Below are positions 23,872-32,481 of a stretch of 64,000 bases of DNA, in pieces. Origin of the DNA: CALSMU01 sp965230225. Its GTDB lineage: Bacteria; Bacteroidota; Bacteroidia; Flavobacteriales_D; Parvicellaceae. The notes beneath the pieces are model-generated. The model saw only the letters and a program-made list of their open reading frames with translations, was not told the origin of the DNA and searched no databases. Positions within the stretch are counted from its first letter, which is position 1. Each line of letters starts with the position of its first letter. Position numbers and translations under genes: made by a program. The stretch lies in the NCBI GenBank assembly GCA_965230225.1, contig CBDDKM010000002.1, positions 744,001 to 808,000 of the forward strand, given 5' to 3'.

Positions 23872-26187
23872 TTATTCAACCACAAAAGGCAAGCTTTCTT
23901 TTAAACTCTCACCTACTATTTCCAGTACGTAATTTCCAGCTCTTAGGCTTTCTACATTAATTTCTCGCTTAAAGTACCTGCTACTTTTGGCGTATTCCAT
24001 GGAGGAAACCAAAGCACCTTTAGCATTGTAAATATTGAATTTTAACTGACCGGAAAACTCATTGGAAAATTGGAACACAAAGCTGGAATGTGCAGGGTTG
24101 GGGAAGAGTTTCATCCTATGGTTTGAAATTCCGCTAATGGCTAGTGCATTTAAATTATACAGCACAAATGCTTCCTCATAGGTTTCGTTACCGGAGTCGG
24201 TTACTTTTAATCGGATGTTGTAAATGGTATCGGCATTTTGAAAGTTGATTCCTAACCCAATGGCATCTCCATTTACAATGAATTGGTAGTTGTCATCGCT
24301 TCCTGGTCCTGAAACCAATTCGTAGGTATGATTGTCGTTATTGTCTTCGTCCACTACAGAGGCAAAACTTACACTGGTTCCAACAGGTAAATTTCCATCA
24401 AAAAGAGTGTCAGATAACATAAGGTCTGTTGGTAGGTCGTTTTGATCAGTAACGTTTACCACAAATGTTTCTTCGTAATATCCACCTTTATTATCTACAG
24501 TGAAAATGGTAATTGAATGGCTAGTATTGCTTTCGTAATCAAGCAGTGCACTGTTGTTAACATACAATCCATTACTATCAATCAAAAAGCGTCCGTTGGC
24601 GTTATCGGATAGCCCAAATTGATGCGTATCTGCCGAGTTATTATCAAAGGCAGTTAATGTTCCGATAAGTGATCCCTGGGGAGCATGCTCACCTACAGAT
24701 AGATTAGTAACGCTAATGTCGTAGGGTAATTGGTTGGGGATGGAGTTAGAAGCTGTATTAAACTGATTTCCCCACTGGTTGGAACCATAAATGGTTTGAA
24801 GTGCTTTTCCCAGATTTTGATTGGAGGTAGGATTGAGTATGTCACAATACCAAATTTCCGCAATAGCGTTGGTCATGGATAGGTCCAGAAGAGCATATCC
24901 CTGATCTACAAAGTTGCTGTAAACATGATGTGAGTTAACCAGCATGCTTTGTGCTTCTGCCACGCCGGCAGCAAAACCATATCCCATTTCGTCAAAATTT
25001 CCTCTGGTTACACTGGCTGGCATCAATTCTACTCCAACGGGGTCTCCCTGATGTTCCAGGTTCATCCCTATTGTAACATGTGCATCTCCCGAAAGCACAA
25101 TGGTATTGTTGATGTTGAAGGTGTTGAGAAACTGATAAAAAGCATCCCGCTCACTGGAATATCCATCCCAGGTATTACTTTGGTTGTATGGTAAGCCGGC
25201 TATTAGGTCCCAGCCTCCCATTGGTTTTTGCTCTGCCAATATGTGCCACCTACTGGTGGATTGTTGCAAGGAGTTTTTTAACCAACTGTTCTGATAATTA
25301 CCCAGCATTTCGTTGGGGGTATCCATGTCTTTATAGTTCCACATGTCCACCATGTGAATGTCCAAAAAGTTTCCGTATTCTAGTTTTCTAAATAGCCTCA
25401 TAGAGTCTGCTTGATCTGGCATTCTTGTGGGGGTCCATTCTAAAAAAGCCTTAATGGAACTTTCTGTATCACCTCCTCGAATAATGTCGTGGTTATCCCA
25501 TATTATCATAAAGGGATGCATTTCTAAGGCAGCTCTAAAATCGATGTCCATGTGGTAAAGGTTGTGTATATACCTCCATTCGTTAATAGAGTCAACCGAT
25601 TGTACACCCCCTTCAAAAAAGGGAAAACTACTGGGAACCCTAACGTGTTCATCAGAATCCACAAATTCATAAATGTAATCTCCCATATGAATGACTCCTG
25701 AAAGATCTTCTCGTTGTGCAAGGAATTTGTATGCATTTAAGTACCCACTGTACAAACTGGTTCCATAACAAACTCCAAACCTCATGTGCTGATTGTTTAA
25801 GCCGTCTGAGGCCGTTCGTGTTCGACCTTTCGCTGAGTAAAAACCATTGTCGTCTGAAAATCGATACCAATAAGTAAAATTGGATTGTAGGTTGGTTACA
25901 TCCACTTTGATGGTCCAGTCTATGGAATCACTGGTTTGAAACTGTCCTGACTCTACTACTTGATAAAAATTAGAATCAATGGCTACTTCCCAGTTTACAT
26001 TTAAAGGACCTGTATAACCTGCCGGAGGTGTTATTCTCGACCAAATAATTACCCTGTCTTTTAGTGGGTCGCCGGAGGCTACACCATGCAGAAATGGGTC
26101 ATTTTGTAGGTCGTATTCCATTCGGTCCGGCCATTGGGAATAAGCTAAACATGGGGCAAGAATTAATAATAGTAGAAAGGATTTCAT
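23872..26187 (-). CDS. PhoD-family phosphatase with cadherin-like domains, T9SS cargo
   Basis: A 771-residue secreted enzyme: signal peptide (1-17), a PhoD N-terminal domain (about 30-125, FLHGVASGDPLKDRVIIWSR), and a PhoD-like metallophosphatase core (PF09423, about 130-430) with VCYGTSLYSGYLNAY, IHMGDYIYEFVDSDE, IIWDNHDIIRGGD and IVLSGDAHVTIGM. Two cadherin-type domains follow (about 480-660; NLSVGEHAPQGSLIGTLTAF). A type A sorting domain (about 690-771, MKLFPNPAHSSFVFQF ... YVLEIVGES) closes the protein. It is a predicted phosphomonoesterase or phosphodiesterase needing Ca/Fe, displayed or released by T9SS. It starts 2 bases after the PKD-protein gene, so the two form an operon. Confidence 0.92.
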   Translation of the reverse strand: MKSFLLLLILAPCLAYSQWPDRMEYDLQNDPFLHGVASGDPLKDRVIIWSRITPPAGYTGPLNVNWEVAIDSNFYQVVESGQFQTSDSIDWTIKVDVTNLQSNFTYWYRFSDDNGFYSAKGRTRTASDGLNNQHMRFGVCYGTSLYSGYLNAYKFLAQREDLSGVIHMGDYIYEFVDSDEHVRVPSSFPFFEGGVQSVDSINEWRYIHNLYHMDIDFRAALEMHPFMIIWDNHDIIRGGDTESSIKAFLEWTPTRMPDQADSMRLFRKLEYGNFLDIHMVDMWNYKDMDTPNEMLGNYQNSWLKNSLQQSTSRWHILAEQKPMGGWDLIAGLPYNQSNTWDGYSSERDAFYQFLNTFNINNTIVLSGDAHVTIGMNLEHQGDPVGVELMPASVTRGNFDEMGYGFAAGVAEAQSMLVNSHHVYSNFVDQGYALLDLSMTNAIAEIWYCDILNPTSNQNLGKALQTIYGSNQWGNQFNTASNSIPNQLPYDISVTNLSVGEHAPQGSLIGTLTAFDNNSADTHQFGLSDNANGRFLIDSNGLYVNNSALLDYESNTSHSITIFTVDNKGGYYEETFVVNVTDQNDLPTDLMLSDTLFDGNLPVGTSVSFASVVDEDNNDNHTYELVSGPGSDDNYQFIVNGDAIGLGINFQNADTIYNIRLKVTDSGNETYEEAFVLYNLNALAISGISNHRMKLFPNPAHSSFVFQFSNEFSGQLKFNIYNAKGALVSSMEYAKSSRYFKREINVESLRAGNYVLEIVGESLKESLPFVVE

Positions 26188-26189
26188 GG

Positions 26190-27596
26190 TTAGTGGCTAA
26201 TAATAAGTTGATGGTGGAGCTGGTTTTGTCCGTTGTTGATGGTTAATAAATAGACTCCATTGGGATACTGACTTAGTTCCAGCTGAATATTTGTTGCAGT
26301 TTCGTTAGTGTTATAGAGCAATTGACCGGAAATGGAGTAGAGAGAAATTTCTAATTCTTCATCCGAATTCTGATTTTCTATATGAAGTATATTGTCTGCC
26401 GGATTAGGGTAAACTAATAGATTTTGGAAGGTGTTTTCTTCCTCTCCTACGGCTCCAAAATAAATTACGTTAGAGGTGTCGGTACATCCCATTGTTGTTA
26501 CCACTTCGACATAATAATATCCATTTACCGGAGGAACGAGGTCTTGTCCGGAAGAGCCGATGTATTGGTTGTCAAAATGCCAGCGGTATTCTATGGCATT
26601 GTTAAATGTGGTGTGCAAATAGGTGTTGTGATTTTCTAAGCCTACCTGACTAAACCATGAGGGAATAACATCTTCATGAATATTCAAAACCTCTGATGTA
26701 TCAGCGCATGAGGTCATGAAAGGATTATTTAGAATAATGTAATATTCTCCGGCATCCTGAATGTTAAGTGGGTTGGTGGTAGGACCCATTGGGTTCCCAT
26801 CCTGATACCAAAAATAGTTGTACCCTAATGGAACGGTAATGTCGATTCCGTCTTCTGTACAAATGATCGTATCTACCTCGCTCATAAAGGAAGCATCTGG
26901 TGTTTCATGTACTTCAATAAGAATACTATCTGCATAGTGGTGAACCGTTTTATAGACAGTGTACTCGAAAGTGGCACCTCCAAGAGTTGCAGTTAAGGTA
27001 ATGGGGCCTTCTTCGTTAACTCCTGGCAAGATCATAGCAATGGGAAATAAATCTTCGCTATCGTCAATGCAGTTGTCGTCAGAATCGGTATCGGAATCCA
27101 TGATGGCTACAGAATAGGGAGGATTGTTCAATGGAATGTTTAGTCCGTTAAAGTAAAGAGGAGGAAGTTGATCACTGGTGTGTCCGCTGTGGTATACAAT
27201 ATTACCACTGGCATCGTACAGGTCGAAGTAAACATCTGGATCTCCGGCCCCAAAAATTCCTACATCCCAGCAATTGGTACTGGTAATGTGGATGTCTGTT
27301 AATACGAACCCTGATGTATCTACTACAGCCGTATAGTTAGCATAGTAACTCCCAGGCATTTGGTAGGTATGGATCGGACTTTCCTGTACAGAAGAGTTTC
27401 CATCTCCAAAATCCCACTGGTAAACAAAGCCTTGAATAGGAAGCCAGGGATAAGCACTAAAACCGTTTGAGGGATGTAAGTTGGTAAATTCTACCTCCAG
27501 TTCCTGGCACCCGCTGGTGGGAACAGCATTGAACCCTGTTTGTGCCAAACTCGTGTTTAGCATCAATGCAAGCAGTAGTAGAAATAGTGATCTCAT
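26190..27596 (-). CDS. PKD-domain secreted protein, T9SS cargo
   Basis: About 468 residues from the ATG at 27596, which gives the signal peptide MRSLFLLLLALMLNTSLAQ. A PKD domain lies at about 20-95 (VYQWDFGDGNSSVQESPIHT). A C2-like segment with acidic clusters follows (DPDVYFDLYDASGNIVYHSG, SVAIMDSDTDSDDNCIDDSE), probably calcium-binding. Further Ig-like repeats and a type A sorting domain (LVYPNPADNILHIENQNSDE ... GVYLLTINNGQ) complete it. It is the first gene of a two-gene T9SS operon with the PhoD phosphatase. No enzymatic motif was seen. Confidence 0.85.
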   Translation of the reverse strand: MRSLFLLLLALMLNTSLAQTGFNAVPTSGCQELEVEFTNLHPSNGFSAYPWLPIQGFVYQWDFGDGNSSVQESPIHTYQMPGSYYANYTAVVDTSGFVLTDIHITSTNCWDVGIFGAGDPDVYFDLYDASGNIVYHSGHTSDQLPPLYFNGLNIPLNNPPYSVAIMDSDTDSDDNCIDDSEDLFPIAMILPGVNEEGPITLTATLGGATFEYTVYKTVHHYADSILIEVHETPDASFMSEVDTIICTEDGIDITVPLGYNYFWYQDGNPMGPTTNPLNIQDAGEYYIILNNPFMTSCADTSEVLNIHEDVIPSWFSQVGLENHNTYLHTTFNNAIEYRWHFDNQYIGSSGQDLVPPVNGYYYVEVVTTMGCTDTSNVIYFGAVGEEENTFQNLLVYPNPADNILHIENQNSDEELEISLYSISGQLLYNTNETATNIQLELSQYPNGVYLLTINNGQNQLHHQLIISH

Positions 27597-27734
27597 TTTG
27601 GTCAGATTAATGAGCAAAGTAATTAAACAGGTTAATATCCAGTTCTTTACAGGTGTTAAGTTTTGGTTAACTTAATAAGCTAAAATAGTATAATTCTAAA
27701 ATACCTACCTTTAAGTTCTAATCAAATTGTTGAA

Positions 27735-28445
27735 ATGAGAGCTCAATTAACGTTTCTATTTGTAATTGTAATCATTCTTAACTCGTGTAATACGGCGCAG
27801 GAGAATAATGTAGCTAATGATCATACAGAAGCTGTTCAGCCCAATATTGATTCTACCTATGTTTTAATAGAACAGTATGGAAAAGAAGGAGTAACATTAT
27901 TTGCTAATGGGGACTTTGAAGGGGCGTTGGCTAAATTCGATCTGTTGTTGGAATTGGATAGCGCCAATGTAGAAGCGCACCTAAGAAAAGGGGATTGTTT
28001 GGGGTCGTTGGGTAAGTATGATGAATGCATCGCCAGTTATTCTAATGCCATAAAGTTTGACTCTACTTACAAAATTGCCTATTTCAATAGAGGAACTACC
28101 TATCAGGCAGGAGGAGATTTTGAGAAGGCAGCTAGAGATTATTTTACAGCCACAGAAATAGATATACCCAATATGCAAGTGCCCGACAACAAGCAGGTCT
28201 TCTTCAACCTTGGAGTAGTTAGTGGGCAAATCGATGAGTTGGACAATGCTATTGATGCTTTTACCAGTGCGATCGAATTGGATCCAACATTTGCAGCGGC
28301 ATATTTTAACAGGGGGCTGGCATATCAACTTCGAGAAGAGTACGAAATTGCATTGGAAGAGTATCAGGAGGCCATTAAATTGGATTCGGTGCCACAACAT
28401 TATCATGATGCTGTAGTTGAGGTTAAGAAACTGATGGGAAAGTAA
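27735..28445 (+). CDS. TPR-repeat lipoprotein
   Basis: A 236-residue lipoprotein (signal MRAQLTFLFVIVIILNSC). From residue about 50 to the end there are five TPR units of about 34 residues, for example GDFEGALAKFDLLLELDSAN, GKYDECIASYSNAIKFDSTY, YFNRGTTYQAGGDFEKAARD and YFNRGLAYQLREEYEIALEE. TPR lipoproteins in this phylum serve as scaffolds at the periplasmic membrane face. It stands alone, with a TACCTTTA box about 20 bases upstream of its ATG. The structured-repeat region begins 10 bases after its stop. Confidence 0.85.
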   Translation: MRAQLTFLFVIVIILNSCNTAQENNVANDHTEAVQPNIDSTYVLIEQYGKEGVTLFANGDFEGALAKFDLLLELDSANVEAHLRKGDCLGSLGKYDECIASYSNAIKFDSTYKIAYFNRGTTYQAGGDFEKAARDYFTATEIDIPNMQVPDNKQVFFNLGVVSGQIDELDNAIDAFTSAIELDPTFAAAYFNRGLAYQLREEYEIALEEYQEAIKLDSVPQHYHDAVVEVKKLMGK

Positions 28446-28454
28446 TGTTACACT

Positions 28455-28514
28455 CTAACGTTTTTTTTCCACGAAAGTGGGAAACTTCGTCTTTCGAAGA
28501 CGAAAACAAAATAG
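28455..28514. repeat. Structured repeat copy A, flanking a GIY-YIG remnant
   Basis: A 60-base unit closely matched at 29021-29079 (same start CTAACGTTTTTT, same GGGAAACTTCGTCTTT core, same ACAAA-TAG end). It folds into two hairpins. The first is TTTTCCAC/GTGGGAAA with a GAAA tetraloop (8 pairs including a T-G wobble). The second is TTCGTCTT/AAGACGAA with a TCG loop. Compared with copy B the first stem differs by paired changes. It also lies at the 3' end of the TPR gene and could serve as its terminator. Confidence 0.7.
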
Positions 28515-28560
28515 GTTGTTTATTGCCCTAAATTTCGACTAAAACCAACCAATTTTCCTA

Positions 28561-28576
28561 CCAGTTTGTAAACTGG
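28561..28576. repeat. Perfect inverted repeat between copy A and the GIY-YIG remnant
   Basis: CCAGTTTGTAAACTGG is a 7-bp inverted repeat with a 2-base centre. It sits 47 bases after repeat copy A and 49 bases before the GIY-YIG reading frame, in otherwise non-coding sequence. Confidence 0.5.
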
Positions 28577-28624
28577 CAATACTCGGAATAAAACCATAAG
28601 TGATATTCTATTTACTTAGCTAGG

Positions 28625-28919
28625 ATAGAAACCTATTACGTATATATCACTACTAATACTCGAAATGGAGTATTATACATTGGCTTCACCAATTCATTAA
28701 CTAGAAGGATTCATGAGCATTAAAAGGAAAGCTTATCAAAATAGCTTTTCTGCAAGGTATAATCTCAATAGGCTGGTATATTACGAAGAACACGCAAGGT
28801 ATACCGAAGCTTTAAATAGGGAATATCAGATGAAAAAGTGGAACCGACAATGGAAGATAGAGTTGATAGAATCCTTCAACCCAAATTGGGAGGACCTTTC
28901 TGAGGGGTGGTATGATTAG
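28625..28919 (+). pseudogene. Frameshifted small GIY-YIG nuclease gene
   Basis: The frame from 28625 reads ETYYVYITTNTRNGVLYIGF then TNSLTRRIHEH and meets TAA at 721-723. Shifting by one base (one extra T at 28720/28721) continues KRKAYQNSFSARYNLNRLVY, YEEHARYTEALNREYQMKKW and NRQWKIELIESFNPNWEDLS to TGA/TAG at 28919. Joined, the two parts form a complete about 97-residue GIY-YIG domain (PF01541; VYI...YIG, Arg, and the REYQMKKW helix), the small uncharacterised nuclease type common in Bacteroidota. No ATG opens the first part (an ATA is at 28625). Both defects point to a dead gene, although one base error in the assembly could account for the shift. The second part alone (ATG at 28713) lacks the catalytic motifs. 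Confidence 0.85.
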
Positions 28920-28970
28920 AAAGGTTTGTTTTAAGCCAAATGTTGAGGTGAGGACTAAACTAGTCTGAGT

Positions 28971-28988
28971 TACCCGATTTCTCGGGTA
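28971..28988. repeat. Inverted copy of the copy-B hairpin
   Basis: TACCCGATTTCTCGGGTA: a 7-bp stem with a TTTC loop. Its reverse complement contains ACCCGAGAAATCGGGT, the same 14-base hairpin core as in copy B (29033-29046). It sits 51 bases after the GIY-YIG remnant and 32 bases before copy B, so the two hairpins lie head to head. Confidence 0.6.
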
Positions 28989-29020
28989 AGGAGTGTCTTA
29001 TAGGGAGGTAATACCAAATG

Positions 29021-29079
29021 CTAACGTTTTTTCCCGAGAAATCGGGAAACTTCGTCTTTTGAAGACAAAAACAAAGTAG
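29021..29079. repeat. Structured repeat copy B, flanking a GIY-YIG remnant
   Basis: A 59-base unit matching copy A (28455-28514) along its whole length. The first hairpin is TTTCCCGA/TCGGGAAA around a GAAA tetraloop, a perfect 8-bp stem. Relative to copy A, bases change on both sides of the stem so that pairing is kept. The second hairpin is weaker (GTCTT/AAGAC). Copies A and B are direct repeats about 507 bases apart and enclose the remnant. No gene overlaps it. Confidence 0.7.
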
Positions 29080-29187
29080 ATTACTCCTCCTTCTAAACTA
29101 ATTACTCTCCACTCATTCCTCCCAACTCTACTTTCCCTTCCATATCTCATCAAAACTCCCTACTTTCGCAAGCCTAAACACAGAACA

Positions 29188-32163
29188 ATGAGCGATTATA
29201 ATCACGTAGCCATCGAAAATAAGTGGCAAGAGAAATGGAGAGAAAACCATACTTACCGTGCTGTAGAAAACACGGATAAGGAAAAGTTTTACGTGCTGGA
29301 TATGTTTCCTTACCCTTCTGGGGCTGGGCTACACGTTGGGCATCCACTCGGTTATATAGCATCAGATATTTATGCCAGGTATAAAAAGCACCAGGGGTTT
29401 GAAGTACTACATCCAATGGGGTACGATAGCTTTGGTTTACCTGCAGAGCAATACGCTATTCAAACAGGGCAACATCCTGCTATTACAACAGAGGCAAATG
29501 TTGCTCGTTACCGTGAGCAGTTGGATAAAATTGGTTTCGCTTTCGACTGGGAAAGAGAAGTGAGAACCTCTAGCCCTGAGTATTACAAGTGGACACAGTG
29601 GATTTTTAAGCAAATCTTTAATTCGTGGTACAACAACGATACTGATAAGGCGGAAGACATTGACTCCCTAATTGCCAAGTTTGAGACAGAAGGAAATGCC
29701 AATGTTAATGCTGTTTGCGATGAGGTTGAAACTTTTACTGCTGATGATTGGAACGGTTGGAGTATTGACGAGCAGAGAGCGATGTTAATGCACTATCGAT
29801 TAACCTTTTTGGCAGATAGTTGGGTAAACTGGTGTCCGGCTTTGGGTACGGTGTTGGCTAATGATGAAATTAAAGATGGAGTTTCTGAAAGAGGAGGACA
29901 CCCTGTTGAGCAGAAGTTGATGAGACAGTGGAGTATGAGAATTACAGCTTATGCTCAGCGTTTGTTGGATGGGTTGGATAAAATTGATTTTTCTGATTCG
30001 TTAAAAGAGCAACAAAGAAACTGGATCGGTAAATCTACCGGAGCATCCATCAAATTTGAGGTAGAGGGCTGCGAAGATACCATCGAAGTATTTACAACTC
30101 GTCCTGATACTATTTTTGGAGTAACTTTTATGACCCTTGCTCCTGAGCATGATTTGGTAGATAAAATTACTACCGAAGAATACAAAGAAAAGGTGGAAGC
30201 TTATAAGGCTATGGCTGGAGCTAAAACCGAGAGAGAAAGACAAGCCAATGTAAAAGAGGTAACCGGACAATTTACCGGAGCTTATGCAACTCATCCTTTT
30301 ACAGGAGATAAAGTTCAAATCTGGATTGGAGAGTATGTATTGGCAGGTTATGGTACAGGAGCCGTTATGGCAGTACCGGCAGGAGATCAAAGAGATTATG
30401 ATTTTGCTAAGCACTTTGAAATTCCAATTCCAAATATTTTCGAAGGAGTAGATATTTCTGAAGAAGCTTGTGCAGATAAGGGTGCTATTCTTGCTAATTC
30501 TGATTTCTTGAATGGATTAACCGCTCAGGAAGGAATTGCTAAAGCCATTGAGGCAATAGAAGCCAAAGGAATAGGGAAGGGAAAGACCAATTACCGATTG
30601 AGAGATGCTATTTTCTCACGTCAAAGATACTGGGGAGAGCCATTCCCGGTATACTACAAAGGAGATACGCCATACTTGTTGGACGATGATAAACAAGTAA
30701 CTCTACCGGAAGTAGATAAATACTTGCCTACAGAAGATGGTGAACCACCATTGGCAAGAGCCAAAAAAGAATCCTGGAACGTGTTTGAAGGAGATAGAAT
30801 GGAATACAACACCATGCCTGGTTGGGCAGGATCTTCGTGGTATTTCTTGCGTTATATGGATGCTAACAACACTGAAGAGTTTGTGAGTAAGGCAAAAGCA
30901 GATTACTGGAATCAGGTAGACTTATATATTGGAGGTTCTGAGCATGCTACAGGGCACCTATTGTACTCCCGATTCTGGACCAAATTCTTGTTCGACAAAG
31001 GATACATCAGTTTTGATGAGCCATTTAAAAAGTTGATCAATCAGGGGATGATATTGGGGAATAGTGCTTTTACCTATAGACTATCAACGGTCTTATTCAG
31101 TGCAAAGAAAGAAGGCTTAACATTCGAGATTAATGGTCAAAATAGGGCTGAGTATAACTTTTCAAAATCTTTTGTTTTGTCAAAATCAATTGCAGACAAA
31201 TTGGTAGCAGAGGATGAATCTGTTGAACAAATGATTAAGGAAAAGCTAGATAAAAAGTACAAAGAGATACATGTAGACTTCAACGAAAATGTTTTGGGAG
31301 AAGACTATGATATAAGTTTTATTTCCTCTCCTTCAACCAAAGAACGTGTAATTAGGCGTCATGTGAATATTGAATATGTTGATGGCAAAAATCAGTTAGA
31401 CTTATTGAATGTAGATAGAGATGCCGCTGGTTCATTTGAAGGAGCTGAGTTTATATTAGATGGGGAAAACTTTGTTTGTCTAAGAGAAGTAGAAAAAATG
31501 TCCAAGTCTAAATACAACGTTCAAACTCCTGACGAATTGGTTGAGAAATACGGAGCAGATACTTTACGTTGTTACGAAATGTTCCTTGGGCCTTTAGAAC
31601 AAGCTAAGCCATGGGATGTTCAGGGAATCAATGGAGTAAACAATTTCCTTAAGAAACTATGGAGGTTATACACTGTTGAGTTGACTGATGGTGAGCCAAC
31701 CAAAGAAAACTTAAAATCTCTGCATCAGGCGATTAAGAAGGTAACTGAAGACCTTGGAAGATATTCGTTCAATACGGTGGTAAGTACGTTTATGATTGCG
31801 GTAAACGAGCTTACATCTCAAAAATGTAGCAATAAATCTATTTTACAAGACTTAGTTGTATTGGTTTCTCCATTTGCACCGCACATTGCAGAAGAGTTGT
31901 GGGAGAAGTTAGGTAACACGGGTAGTGTAACTGTAGCCGCGTGGCCAACCTTTGATGAAAAGCATTTGGTGGAGAATAACTTTGAATATCCAGTATCCTT
32001 TAATGGTAAAATGAGGTTCAAAATGTCATTACCGGTTACTCTTTCTAAAGAAGAAATTGAGCAGGCATTGATGGATCACGAAAAAACAGCTGGATATTTG
32101 GATGGAAAAGACCCGAAAAGAGTCATTGTGGTTCCTAAAAGAATCATCAACGTAGTGATTTAA
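29188..32163 (+). CDS. leuS: Leucine-tRNA ligase
   Basis: A 991-residue class I aminoacyl-tRNA synthetase that charges tRNA-Leu. The HIGH motif is HVGH (residues 49-52, in YPSGAGLHVGHPLGY) and the KMSKS motif is at 770-774 (EKMSKSKYN). The CP1 editing domain carries TTRPDTIFGVTFM and the Asp-containing GTGAVMAVPAGDQRDYDFA stretch. C-terminal anticodon-binding helices complete it. It is longer than the 920-950 residues I expect for this phylum. The extra length falls just before KMSKS (residues about 625-755) in the leucine-specific domain, which looks enlarged and differently composed. A TACTTTCG box about 20 bases upstream may be its -7 promoter element. It is monocistronic. Confidence 0.96.
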   Translation: MSDYNHVAIENKWQEKWRENHTYRAVENTDKEKFYVLDMFPYPSGAGLHVGHPLGYIASDIYARYKKHQGFEVLHPMGYDSFGLPAEQYAIQTGQHPAITTEANVARYREQLDKIGFAFDWEREVRTSSPEYYKWTQWIFKQIFNSWYNNDTDKAEDIDSLIAKFETEGNANVNAVCDEVETFTADDWNGWSIDEQRAMLMHYRLTFLADSWVNWCPALGTVLANDEIKDGVSERGGHPVEQKLMRQWSMRITAYAQRLLDGLDKIDFSDSLKEQQRNWIGKSTGASIKFEVEGCEDTIEVFTTRPDTIFGVTFMTLAPEHDLVDKITTEEYKEKVEAYKAMAGAKTERERQANVKEVTGQFTGAYATHPFTGDKVQIWIGEYVLAGYGTGAVMAVPAGDQRDYDFAKHFEIPIPNIFEGVDISEEACADKGAILANSDFLNGLTAQEGIAKAIEAIEAKGIGKGKTNYRLRDAIFSRQRYWGEPFPVYYKGDTPYLLDDDKQVTLPEVDKYLPTEDGEPPLARAKKESWNVFEGDRMEYNTMPGWAGSSWYFLRYMDANNTEEFVSKAKADYWNQVDLYIGGSEHATGHLLYSRFWTKFLFDKGYISFDEPFKKLINQGMILGNSAFTYRLSTVLFSAKKEGLTFEINGQNRAEYNFSKSFVLSKSIADKLVAEDESVEQMIKEKLDKKYKEIHVDFNENVLGEDYDISFISSPSTKERVIRRHVNIEYVDGKNQLDLLNVDRDAAGSFEGAEFILDGENFVCLREVEKMSKSKYNVQTPDELVEKYGADTLRCYEMFLGPLEQAKPWDVQGINGVNNFLKKLWRLYTVELTDGEPTKENLKSLHQAIKKVTEDLGRYSFNTVVSTFMIAVNELTSQKCSNKSILQDLVVLVSPFAPHIAEELWEKLGNTGSVTVAAWPTFDEKHLVENNFEYPVSFNGKMRFKMSLPVTLSKEEIEQALMDHEKTAGYLDGKDPKRVIVVPKRIINVVI

Positions 32164-32481
32164 TCAGGAAATAGATTCATTTTTCAACTTTTCTTGTTCC
32201 GTTAACCCTTTATTTTGACCGTTCCGTCAAAGTAGGTGGTTAGCTGTGAAGTAACTTTAGATGGTTTTTTTATCAAAAAGATCAATTTTCAGGCAACATG
32301 TTTTCGTTAGTAAACATAGGTGTTTCGAGTCTTTTTGTAGTGTTTTCTTCTGTTGAATTCTCTAACTTATTTTTGATAAATATTTGCTCTTGAACGAGTA
32401 AGAATTGAGGGTTCTCTGGTTTCCTAATGCTCAGCCCTCCTCTAATTTTGGATCGTTGTTTAATCTTTAATACTTCGATTT
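32164..32481. other. Non-coding stretch between leuS and a lipoprotein gene
   Basis: No convincing frame in 318 bases. An inverted repeat TTTGAC/GTCAAA (32214-32231, 6-base loop) lies about 50 bases after the leuS stop and may help end that transcript, although no T-run follows. The rest is AT-rich leader sequence for the lipoprotein gene. No tRNA or riboswitch-like structure was noticed. Confidence 0.5.

Noticed and set aside
27981..28406. Minus-strand 141-codon ORF in the TPR lipoprotein gene
   Set aside because: Antisense to a clear TPR protein; no conserved motif.
30001..30414. A 137-codon minus-strand ORF inside leuS
   Set aside because: Hydrophobic and Ser-rich translation typical of the antisense frame of a synthetase gene; no independent support.
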